A DNA stretch of 11,740 nt from an uncultured Oscillospiraceae bacterium. Lineage in GTDB: Bacteria; Bacillota; Clostridia; Oscillospirales; Acutalibacteraceae. The stretch covers positions 1 through 11,740 of the forward strand of contig USQH01000038.1 in the NCBI GenBank assembly GCA_900556765.1. Reading direction: 5' to 3'. Positions within the stretch are counted from its first letter, which is position 1. Each line of letters starts with the position of its first letter. The notes beneath the pieces were generated by a model, which saw only the letters and a program-made list of their open reading frames with translations, was not told the origin of the DNA and searched no databases. The position numbers were made by a program, and so were the translations under genes. This document shows positions 1-5,709 of this stretch, piece by piece.

Positions 1-1014
1 GATATCGCAAGAGACCGTGCCAAAAAGCTGTTCGGCGCCGAACACGCCAATGTACAGCCTCATTCGGGCGCACAGGCTAACACCGCAGTTTATTTTGCAC
101 TGCTTGAGCACGGTGACACGGTAATGGGCATGAATCTTGCCCACGGCGGTCACCTGACCCACGGCTCGCCCGTCAACTACTCGGGAAAGAGCTACAATTT
201 CGTTCCCTACGGCGTCGGAGACGACGGATACATTGATTACGACGAAATGCGCCGTATTGCAAAGGAAAACAAGCCGAAGCTGATCGTTTCGGGTGCTTCC
301 GCATATCCGCGCGCGATTCGTTTCGATATCATCCGCGACATATGCGACGAGGTCGGCGCCATCATGATGGTCGATATGGCTCACATTGCCGGACTTATCG
401 CAGCCGGACTGCACATGAATCCCGTCGAGTACGCAGATATCGTTACAACCACCACTCATAAAACTCTCCGCGGTCCGCGCGGCGGTATGATCCTGTGCAA
501 GGAGGAGTATGCAAAGGCGATCGACAAAGCCATATTCCCCGGCACGCAGGGCGGTCCGCTGATGCATACCATAGCTGCAAAGGCGGTTTGCCTCGGTGAA
601 GCGCTGACCGACGAGTTCAAAGTGTATCAGAAGCGCATTATTACCAACGCACAGGCTCTCGCCGAGTCGCTGAAAGCCAACAACATCAATATGGTATCGG
701 GCGGCACGGACAATCACCTCATTCTGCTCGACCTGCGCGGCACAGGTGTGACCGGCAAGGAGCTGGAGCATCGCCTCGACGAGGTCAACATTACCGCCAA
801 TAAAAACGCCATTCCGAACGATCCCGAAAAGCCGTTCGTAACCAGCGGACTGCGCGTCGGAACGCCTGCCGCAACATCACGCGGACTGGAAGCCGACGAC
901 TTTACGAAGATCGGCGAATTTATTTCAAAAGCGGTATACGACTATGACGCATCCGCCGAGAGTATTAAAAGCGGAGTTGCAGACATCTGCGCGAAATACC
1001 CGCTGTACAAATAA
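1..1014 (+). CDS. glyA: Serine hydroxymethyltransferase, 5'-truncated by window edge
   Basis: This PLP enzyme interconverts serine plus tetrahydrofolate with glycine plus 5,10-methylene-tetrahydrofolate in the cytoplasm. The reading frame is open from base 1, so the true start is outside the window and the first internal ATG (124) is not the start. The visible 337 codons begin DIARDRAKKLFGAEHANVQP, followed by the family motifs SGAQAN, HGGHLTHG, VDMAHIAGL and TTTTHKTLRGPRGG. The PLP lysine is the K of THKT (bases 460-462, visible residue 154). Compared with the E. coli enzyme (417 residues, K229), roughly 75 N-terminal residues are missing. The C-terminus (ICAKYPLYK) is normal. The next gene begins 59 bases downstream with no terminator between, so co-transcription is possible. 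The assignment is very secure. Confidence 0.97.
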   Translation, partial: DIARDRAKKLFGAEHANVQPHSGAQANTAVYFALLEHGDTVMGMNLAHGGHLTHGSPVNYSGKSYNFVPYGVGDDGYIDYDEMRRIAKENKPKLIVSGASAYPRAIRFDIIRDICDEVGAIMMVDMAHIAGLIAAGLHMNPVEYADIVTTTTHKTLRGPRGGMILCKEEYAKAIDKAIFPGTQGGPLMHTIAAKAVCLGEALTDEFKVYQKRIITNAQALAESLKANNINMVSGGTDNHLILLDLRGTGVTGKELEHRLDEVNITANKNAIPNDPEKPFVTSGLRVGTPAATSRGLEADDFTKIGEFISKAVYDYDASAESIKSGVADICAKYPLYK

Positions 1015-1073
1015 TGCCGTGCAGCGTGTGACTATCCGATAAAATCATCAGTGCTGACGAAAGGATAAAGGCC

Positions 1074-1778
1074 ATGAAAAACCGATATAACATACAAAAC
1101 GAAGTGCTGTTAAAACGGGCGCGTGATCTCGCTTGCGAAAACAGAAGGAATACCGTCGGCGCTTTTCGACGCAGACCGAGCGGATTTTATTCCGCATCGC
1201 ATGTCCTGTTCTACATCGGAGCAGGCGTAAATATTATGTTATATCTGATAAATTTCTTTGCTTGTCAGCAGGCGCTGGAGATAAAGACAGCGGTCATCGA
1301 CGTAGGCATGAAAACTCAGTTTCGCAATATGTCGGTGATCGCAATAGTACTGCTCGCGGCGGCAATACTGATAACGGTGTACAAGCCGGGCAAGGATAAC
1401 TGCTATCTTTTCTCTTTCGCCGCGACCGCTTTTGCCACTGTACCGATGACTATAATGTTTATCGCCGGCAAAAGCGCCGTTGAGCTTTTCGCCAGCCCGA
1501 TAAAATACTTTTTGATTTACCTTTTACCGTCGCTGGTCTCGCTGCTGTCAATTATATACATTATGTGCGTCATCCGCGGCGAGAAAAAAGCCATAAACAA
1601 AAAATACGACGACATTGTAACCGCTATTTACGAACAAAACAAAGGTGATGCAGACTACATCATGTCTAATGAGGACTGGAATAAAGCGATCGCTGCCTAT
1701 GTTGACAATCCGAACGGCACGGAAAAGCTTAAAAAGTCGCTCCGCCGTAAGAAAAACAAATCTCAAGAGGATAAATAA
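1074..1778 (+). CDS. Hypothetical four-helix membrane protein
   Basis: I do not recognise the family of this 234-residue protein. A basic N-terminus of about 40 residues (arginine-rich, with FRRRPSGFYS) precedes four hydrophobic segments at about residues 42-64, 86-103, 111-131 and 144-167. A charged C-terminal tail of about 65 residues ends in a lysine/arginine-rich stretch. By the positive-inside rule both ends should be cytoplasmic. AAAGGA at 1060-1065, 8 bases before the ATG, supports this start. The stop is 2 bases before the ATG of the next gene, so these two are an operon. It lies between glyA and a binding-protein-like lipoprotein but shows no ABC permease features: it is too short, has too few helices, and has no evident coupling motif. 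Function unknown. Confidence 0.8.
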   Translation: MKNRYNIQNEVLLKRARDLACENRRNTVGAFRRRPSGFYSASHVLFYIGAGVNIMLYLINFFACQQALEIKTAVIDVGMKTQFRNMSVIAIVLLAAAILITVYKPGKDNCYLFSFAATAFATVPMTIMFIAGKSAVELFASPIKYFLIYLLPSLVSLLSIIYIMCVIRGEKKAINKKYDDIVTAIYEQNKGDADYIMSNEDWNKAIAAYVDNPNGTEKLKKSLRRKKNKSQEDK

Positions 1779-1780
1779 TC

Positions 1781-2110
1781 ATGTTTTTCAAAAGAAAAGA
1801 ACGCACGCCGAAAATAAAGGCCGATCCCGATTCGATCGCAACAATACGCGACATTGAGGGAAAGAGTTTTTCCACCGTAACGGAGATACTGCCCGATGGC
1901 ACGGAAAAGCTGCTCGGGCGCGGAGGCTGTGCGAATTTCACATACGACGACCACGTCTCCATCATCTCCAACGGCACCGAAACCTTTCGCTGCACGGTCA
2001 ACAGCCTACGTGCAAGCCTGCTGATGAGCGGCAACGGTGCGCGTATTGAAGGCATAAATGACAACGGAGAAAAGCACAAAATAATCGCCATTTTTAACAA
2101 AATGATATGA
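1781..2110 (+). CDS. Hypothetical small soluble protein
   Basis: This 109-residue protein has no signal peptide or membrane segment. The N-terminus is very basic (MFFKRKERTPKIK). The remainder alternates short hydrophobic and polar runs with many turns (LPDGTEKLLGRGG, ISNGTETF, INDNGEKHKIIAIF), which suggests a compact beta-rich fold. I do not recognise the family. Translation appears coupled to both neighbours: the ATG is 2 bases after the previous stop, with AGAGG at 1766-1770 as ribosome binding site, and its TGA overlaps the next ATG as ATGA (2107-2110). The reading frame is supported by this packing and by codon use like that of its neighbours. Function unknown. Confidence 0.75.
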   Translation: MFFKRKERTPKIKADPDSIATIRDIEGKSFSTVTEILPDGTEKLLGRGGCANFTYDDHVSIISNGTETFRCTVNSLRASLLMSGNGARIEGINDNGEKHKIIAIFNKMI

Positions 2111-3015
2111 AAGGAACGGTCAAAAGGTTTATGCGAAAGCTTTTGTCTGTCATAGCAGCGGCAACGCTGCTGATAACGCTCGGCTCCTGCGATGAAAACG
2201 CCATCAACAATGTCACAGGCGGCGACTATCCGGTAACGGTATGGGGCGTTGAGATTGCGAAATGTCCGCAAAAGGTCATTTCTCTCTCCCCGGCAGTCAC
2301 CGATGTGATTTATACGCTCGGTTCCGATGCACAGCTTTGCGGCGTGTCTGAAAACTGCAATAATTCCCGCGGACTCGCGACATACGGCAGCAGCGCCATG
2401 CCCGACGTTGATAAGATAATCGCCAGTGACGCCGAATATGTACTGACCGACGGTTCAATGCCGGACAGTGCAAGAAAACTACTTTCCGATGAAAAGAAAA
2501 CTCTTATTATAACTCCCGTTGTAACCGATTACAGCGAACTTGAAACATTTTACGAGTCGGTAGCATCGATATTCAGCGGTTATTCGACAGGAAAAAGCAA
2601 CGCCGAAAACACATTTGCACGCATAGATGAACGAGTGCAGTCGGTAAGGAAAAAAGTCGGTGACAAGGCCGCCGACGCTGTGATACTGCTTGACGCAGGC
2701 ATTGCCGCTGCAAAAGGCACATTCGCCGATCAAATGCTGACATTTGCCGGCGGCAAAAATGCAGCCGGTGATCAATATGCCATGGATTTTACAGCCGTGG
2801 CAAAGGCTGATCCCGAATATATATTCTGCCCTGCCGACATGGTGGACACCGTAAAAAACGATAAGATACTTGCCTCCACCAAAGCTGTCAAGAACGGCAA
2901 TGTTACCGCACTTAGCCCTCTTTATTTTGAACGGTACGGAGAAAACATCGCGCTTGGAGTTGAGATTATGGCCTCCGCAATGCATCCAGACGCCGTCAAA
3001 TCACCGCTGAAATAA
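2107..3015 (+). CDS. ABC-type iron/cobalamin-like substrate-binding lipoprotein
   Basis: This 302-residue exported lipoprotein belongs to the periplasmic-binding-protein class that includes BtuF, FepB and FhuD (Peripla_BP_2). The N-terminus has a basic stretch, a hydrophobic core and the lipobox LGSC (Cys28), so the mature protein is tethered to the outer face of the membrane. The family opening CPQKVISLSPAVTDVIYTLG occurs at about residues 53-72, followed by PDVDKIIASDAEYVLT, LTFAGGKNAAGD and VKNGNVTALSP, matching the usual two-lobe layout. The ATG at 2107 overlaps the previous stop. An in-frame ATG at 2131 would give a cleaner signal peptide of 20 residues, with AAAAGG only 3 bases upstream, so the start is uncertain. 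No permease or ATPase gene is visible, so the ligand (heme, siderophore or corrinoid) cannot be inferred. Confidence 0.88.
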   Translation: MKGTVKRFMRKLLSVIAAATLLITLGSCDENAINNVTGGDYPVTVWGVEIAKCPQKVISLSPAVTDVIYTLGSDAQLCGVSENCNNSRGLATYGSSAMPDVDKIIASDAEYVLTDGSMPDSARKLLSDEKKTLIITPVVTDYSELETFYESVASIFSGYSTGKSNAENTFARIDERVQSVRKKVGDKAADAVILLDAGIAAAKGTFADQMLTFAGGKNAAGDQYAMDFTAVAKADPEYIFCPADMVDTVKNDKILASTKAVKNGNVTALSPLYFERYGENIALGVEIMASAMHPDAVKSPLK

Positions 3016-3044
3016 TTATTTTTGTAAAACAATAAAAATAATGC

Positions 3045-3073
3045 TTGACATACGCCCGACGATATGGTATTAT
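3045..3073 (+). promoter_or_regulatory. Sigma-A-type promoter of the 5S rRNA gene
   Basis: A perfect -35 TTGACA at 3045-3050 is followed after 17 bases by TATTAT at 3068-3073. The overlapping TATAAT at 3071-3076 would give a 20-base spacer and is less likely. The predicted start near 3080 leaves only a few bases before the mature 5S end. The promoter lies just after the binding-lipoprotein stop, and no GC-rich terminator separates them, only an AT-rich imperfect hairpin. Confidence 0.8.
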
Positions 3074-3087
3074 AATGCCTGTCGTAA

Positions 3088-3203
3088 GTCGGTGTCTATG
3101 GCGATGAGGGTACACCCGTTCCCATACCGAACACGGAAGTTAAGCTCATCTGTGCCGAAAATACTTTGGTAGTGATGCCACGGAAAGATAGGGCGACGCC
3201 GAC
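3088..3203 (+). rRNA. rrf: 5S ribosomal RNA
   Basis: This is the 5S RNA of the large ribosomal subunit, about 116 nt. The terminal helix I is visible: GTCGGTGTC at 3088-3096 pairs with GACGCCGAC at 3195-3203 with a single G-U. The conserved core CCGAACACGGAAGTTAAGC is present at about 3127-3145, preceded by the expected GGGTACACCCGTTCCCAT block. The 3' half carries TTTGGTAGT and the purine-rich GGAAAGATAGGG. The ends could differ by one or two bases. It stands alone: there is no 16S, 23S or tRNA next to it in the window, and it has its own promoter and terminator. Confidence 0.96.
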
Positions 3204-3206
3204 ACA

Positions 3207-3241
3207 AACAACCGCTGTTTTTTACAGTGGTTGTTTTTTTG
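3207..3241 (+). terminator. Rho-independent terminator of the 5S gene
   Basis: The 12-bp stem AACAACCGCTGT (3207-3218) pairs with ACAGTGGTTGTT (3224-3235) around a five-T loop, with one G-U, and is followed by an unbroken T run to 3240. It begins 4 bases after the 5S end. On the minus strand the T tract is poor, so it would be a weak terminator for the convergent rubredoxin gene. Confidence 0.9.
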
Positions 3242-3274
3242 TTATCATGTTACATTTAATTATCATTTTGATTT

Positions 3275-3433
3275 TTATTGCTCGGAGAACATATCTTTGC
3301 CTACACCGCACAACGGACACTTAAAATCATCCGGCAGATCTTCAAATTTGGTTCCCGGCGCAATACCGTTGTCGGGATCGCCCTTTGCTTCGTCGTAGAC
3401 CCATCCACACGCTTCACAAACATATTTTTTCAT
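3275..3433 (-). CDS. Rubredoxin
   Basis: This is a 52-residue cytoplasmic iron protein that carries single electrons, typically in anaerobe oxygen and peroxide detoxification. The iron ligands are visible as two C-x2-C knuckles: C6/C9 in VCEACGWVYD and C39/C42 in FKCPLCGVGKD. The middle carries the family signature GDPDNGIAPGTKFEDLPDDF. The length is exactly that of classic clostridial rubredoxins. The start is fixed by a strong GGAGGTG (minus strand, 3443-3449) 9 bases before the ATG. The gene stands alone, convergent with the 5S gene. No partner (rubrerythrin, flavodiiron protein or superoxide reductase) is in view, so its electron acceptor is unknown. Confidence 0.96.
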   Translation of the reverse strand: MKKYVCEACGWVYDEAKGDPDNGIAPGTKFEDLPDDFKCPLCGVGKDMFSEQ

Positions 3434-3457
3434 TTTAAAATTCACCTCCGTTATATT

Positions 3458-3486
3458 ATTGTAATTACATTATGCAATAATACCAA
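3458..3486 (-). promoter_or_regulatory. Probable rubredoxin promoter with overlapping palindrome
   Basis: Read on the minus strand, TTGGTA (3481-3486) and TACAAT (3458-3463) are separated by 17 bases, about 25 bases upstream of the ribosome binding site. The perfect 10-bp palindrome TGTAATTACA (3460-3469) overlaps the -10 element, which is the position expected for a repressor site. It is AT-rich but only loosely resembles PerR or Fur boxes, so the regulator is unassigned. Confidence 0.5.
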
Positions 3487-3765
3487 ACGCGCCGCAAAAA
3501 CGATGAGATACCGCGCCAAATGTTTTCGAAAACAAGCGGCAAACACAATTTGTACGGTGTATTGCAAAACACTTTGAAAATCGTATCGAAATTTGGGTGA
3601 AACTTAAATAAAATCATTTACACACGAACCACGGGCGATAGCTACCAAAAAACGGCTATTGCCTGTGATTTCTTCACCGTTTTCAATATTATTCAGGAAT
3701 TATGGTGCTTTATCCAGTCGTGCGAATATGTTTGCAAAATTGTAAGGGTTGATTTTAAATAACAC
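3487..3765. other. Intergenic stretch between rubredoxin and the TetR gene
   Basis: No convincing gene is present. Three structures stand out. The first is a 14-bp perfect palindrome TGTTTTCGAAAACA at 3521-3534. The second is a hairpin at 3630-3667 with a 13-bp stem containing two G-U pairs and a 12-base loop, lacking a proper T tract on either strand. The third is ATGTTTGCAAAATTG at 3728-3742, which is nearly repeated at 3770-3786 inside the TetR promoter. Their roles are unknown. Confidence 0.6.
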
Positions 3766-3793
3766 TTGCATGTTTTGCAAAATATGTTATACT
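3766..3793 (+). promoter_or_regulatory. Promoter of the TetR-dockerin operon
   Basis: TTGCAT at 3766-3771 and TATACT at 3788-3793 have a 16-base spacer. The -10 box overlaps the left end of a 24-bp palindrome, so a bound dimer would block RNA polymerase. The predicted transcript start near 3800 leaves a short leader of about 30 bases. Confidence 0.7.
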
Positions 3794-3812
3794 TGATATG
3801 CATATCAAGTAT
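3789..3812. promoter_or_regulatory. Probable TetR-family operator (24-bp perfect palindrome)
   Basis: The left half ATACTTGATATG is followed by its exact reverse complement with no spacer. The site covers the end of the -10 box and the predicted start of transcription, immediately before a TetR-family gene. This position and symmetry are typical of an autoregulatory TetR operator. That the adjacent protein binds it is inferred from location. Confidence 0.8.
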
Positions 3813-3830
3813 TTATCAAGGAGGCAGTAA

Positions 3831-4532
3831 GTGACATTAAGAAAAAGCAGTCTTGAAACAAAAAATCGGATTCTGTCGGTTTGCGTTTGCCTGTTTCTGG
3901 AGCAGGGATATCATTCGACGCCGATCAGTCAGATTGCCAGCGAAGCAGAAGTTTCGGTAAGCACCTTTCAAAACATTTTTCATACCAAGGACGGAGTTTT
4001 GAGCGAGCTGATTGAATTTATGTTCAGCGGACAGTTCGGTGCTGCACGCAGCGTTGTCGGAAATGAACTTCCGCCGATATATACATACGCGGCAGAAACG
4101 GCAATTCAACTTGTTCTGACGGAGCTGAACGAAAATATGCGTGACATTTATCTTGAAGCGTACTCTTTGCAGGACACTTCGGAATATATCCATCAGCACA
4201 CAGCGGTTGAACTGCATAATATATTCGGTTCGTACTTCCCCGATTATACCGAGAGCGACTTTTACGAGCTGGAAATCGGTACAGCAGGAATCATGCGCGC
4301 ATATATGGCAAAGAAATGCAGTATTCATTTTCCGCTTGAAAGAAAGCTGGAGCGTTTTCTGACTCTTTCCATGCGGGCATATAAAATCCCGGAAGACGAA
4401 CAGGCAAAGGTTTTGGCATACATAAAAAGCATTGATATCCGTACAGTAGCAAACGGCGTAATGCAAAAGCTGTTTGCGGCACTTGAAATGAAATTTGATT
4501 TTACACTTACAAAAACGGAGGTAACAGCATGA
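3831..4532 (+). CDS. TetR/AcrR-family transcriptional regulator
   Basis: This 233-residue dimeric DNA-binding repressor has an N-terminal helix-turn-helix domain at about residues 10-57: TKNRILSVCVCLFLEQGYHS, then ISQIASEAEVSVSTFQNIF and HTKDGVLSELI. This follows the TetR pattern, although the recognition helix has FQNIF where most members have LYxxF. The rest is the helical ligand-binding and dimer domain, which I cannot assign to a ligand. The start is GTG, fixed by AAGGAGG at 3818-3824 with 6-base spacing. The 24-bp palindrome over its own promoter indicates autorepression. The last codons overlap the next ATG as ATGA, so the regulator and the dockerin protein are translationally coupled. 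That partner is unusual, as TetR genes more often sit beside efflux pumps or enzymes. Confidence 0.92.
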   Translation: MTLRKSSLETKNRILSVCVCLFLEQGYHSTPISQIASEAEVSVSTFQNIFHTKDGVLSELIEFMFSGQFGAARSVVGNELPPIYTYAAETAIQLVLTELNENMRDIYLEAYSLQDTSEYIHQHTAVELHNIFGSYFPDYTESDFYELEIGTAGIMRAYMAKKCSIHFPLERKLERFLTLSMRAYKIPEDEQAKVLAYIKSIDIRTVANGVMQKLFAALEMKFDFTLTKTEVTA

Positions 4533-5242
4533 AAAAACGCATATTCAGCATTCTACTCACGATTTGCATGGTAGTAGCCCTGATGCCGGTTACAGCGAAT
4601 GCCGAAGGCATATTCGGTAATAAGTATTACATCGGGGCGGATGATTTCGTACAAGACGGTTACTATCGCTACGGCACCGAAACCAACGAAGATCACATCT
4701 ATGAGTGGCAGAGCGAAAACGGCCAGTATTGGCAGAAATGTCAGCACTGCGGCCACGAAACTGCACATAAAGACATTCCTGAAATCGACATTATCGGTGC
4801 CGATAAGGTTAGCACTAAGCAGGATTACACCTTTACTTTTACGCTTCCCGAAGGAGTTAAATATTTGGCCTCCACATATGAGTTTCCTATGATGGGCAGC
4901 GAAGCGTTTGCAAATGAAGAAAACGGTGTTTACAGCGTCACGATAAAGACCGACTGGTACGACACGAACGATACTGCATTTGACATCTTTGTCCACGCAG
5001 AAACAGCGGATGGTTTCACATTCTCAGTCAGAAAAACCATAACGCTCATCCCGTTCAAAACGGGAGATTTGAACAGCGATGGCACGGTAGACTCTTTAGA
5101 TATGCTCATTATGTCGCAATATATTTTGAACATTACAGATAATGTCGATATAACCTTAGCCGATCTTGACGGTGATAACGCCATATCCGCTTCGGATATA
5201 TTACTGCTGCAAATGCAAATTCTTTATTCAAACGAAAACTGA
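4529..5242 (+). CDS. Exported dockerin type I protein
   Basis: This 237-residue secreted protein has a signal peptide at residues 1-25 (basic MKKR, hydrophobic core, ANA cleavage site). Residues 57-80 contain a tryptophan/cysteine motif, W-x7-W-x2-C-x2-C-G (W60, W68, C71, C74) with nearby His, of a kind found in Firmicutes surface proteins. Residues 84-175 look like a beta-sandwich module. Residues 179-231 are a type I dockerin with two calcium loops, GDLNSDGTVDSLD and ADLDGDNAISASD, each followed by a helix. The calcium ligands D180/N182/D184/D188/D191 and D212/D214/D216/D223 are present. Dockerins bind cohesins on scaffoldins or cell-surface anchors. No catalytic module is recognised, so this is an accessory or unknown cellulosome-type component rather than an evident hydrolase. 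It overlaps the TetR gene by 4 bases and shares its promoter. Confidence 0.9.
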   Translation: MKKRIFSILLTICMVVALMPVTANAEGIFGNKYYIGADDFVQDGYYRYGTETNEDHIYEWQSENGQYWQKCQHCGHETAHKDIPEIDIIGADKVSTKQDYTFTFTLPEGVKYLASTYEFPMMGSEAFANEENGVYSVTIKTDWYDTNDTAFDIFVHAETADGFTFSVRKTITLIPFKTGDLNSDGTVDSLDMLIMSQYILNITDNVDITLADLDGDNAISASDILLLQMQILYSNEN

Positions 5243-5268
5243 CACCTTATATACATCGCACATTTACT

Positions 5269-5315
5269 AAAAAGGGTCGGAGCCAACCGTTTTTCGGTTT
5301 GTTCCGACCCTTTTT
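5269..5315. terminator. Strong bidirectional terminator after the dockerin gene
   Basis: AAAAAGGGTCGGA (5269-5281) pairs perfectly with TCCGACCCTTTTT (5303-5315), and the inner ACCG/CGGT extends the stem around a T-rich loop. The A tract on the left and T tract on the right make it functional in both directions. It sits 27 bases after the dockerin stop. Confidence 0.92.
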
Positions 5316-5420
5316 ATATAACAGTACATTGACTTGTCGCCGAAGGCACCTGCAGCTCGGCTGAATTTATCAACAGTCATATTAAAGCAGGCGCAATAAC
5401 AGCGATACCATTATAATAAA

Positions 5421-5456
5421 TACAAAAGAGCGGCATAGCCATTCGACCACACCGCT
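5421..5456 (-). terminator. Probable terminator of the LUD-MBL-DUF3006 operon
   Basis: On the minus strand, 12 bases at 5445-5456 pair with 5429-5440 (AGCGG/CCGCT at the base, four G-U pairs above) around a GAAT loop, followed by CTTTTGTATTT. It lies 48 bases past the DUF3006 stop, in the right orientation. The wobble pairs make it only moderately strong. Confidence 0.6.
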
Positions 5457-5504
5457 AATACGCATATATTTTTTAGCAACGCCGCACCCATTACGCTGCA
5501 TTTT

Positions 5505-5699
5505 TCAATTAAACAAATCGTCCATAAGCGACGAAATACGTTCGGCGCGTGCTTTCGTCTCGCCTTTTTGCACCGTTATTTCAACCACATCGCCCTCAGA
5601 TGCGTTTTCAAGCAGTATCGACGGCAAATTCACCATATTTCCGTTCGGCAGTTCTGCCACAGCAAAATCACCCTCGAACCGGTCAATTATTATCTTCAT
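5505..5699 (-). CDS. DUF3006 domain protein
   Basis: This 64-residue protein (MKIIIDRFEGDFAVAELPNG at the start) matches the DUF3006 pattern: an IIDRFEGxxAV opening, an NLPSILLE middle, and then EGDVVEITV before a charged helix with repeated Lys/Arg/Glu. The family is small, probably beta-barrel-like, and its biochemical role is not known to me. A longer in-frame opening reaches 5762, but the ATG at 5699 is chosen because AAGGAG sits just upstream (5705-5711, overlapping the stop of the preceding gene), and the longer form has no conserved N-terminus. It follows the MBL-fold lipoprotein by 10 bases. DUF3006 genes next to ComEC-like hydrolases recur in Firmicutes to my recollection, so the two probably work together. 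Confidence 0.88.
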   Translation of the reverse strand: MKIIIDRFEGDFAVAELPNGNMVNLPSILLENASEGDVVEITVQKGETKARAERISSLMDDLFN

Positions 5700-5709
5700 A
5701 TATATCTCC

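Noticed and set aside
1729..2271. Minus-strand 180-codon ORF opposite the small hypothetical gene and the lipoprotein start
   Set aside because: It overlaps two well-packed plus-strand genes, one with a recognised family. The frame shows no motif or ribosome binding site.
3016..3044. AT-rich imperfect inverted repeat after the binding-lipoprotein stop as a terminator
   Set aside because: The stem is almost entirely A-T and imperfect with no clear T tract after it, so I do not call it a terminator.
3278..3577. Plus-strand 99-codon ORF over the rubredoxin region
   Set aside because: It is antisense to a clear rubredoxin with iron ligands and a strong ribosome binding site. No family features in this frame.
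3837..4466. Minus-strand 209-codon ORF opposite the TetR gene
   Set aside because: The TetR frame has a recognisable helix-turn-helix, ribosome binding site and operator. The antisense frame has none.
5267..5380. Minus-strand 37-codon ORF running through the bidirectional terminator
   Set aside because: It has no ribosome binding site, and its end is made of the terminator stem itself. Best treated as noncoding.
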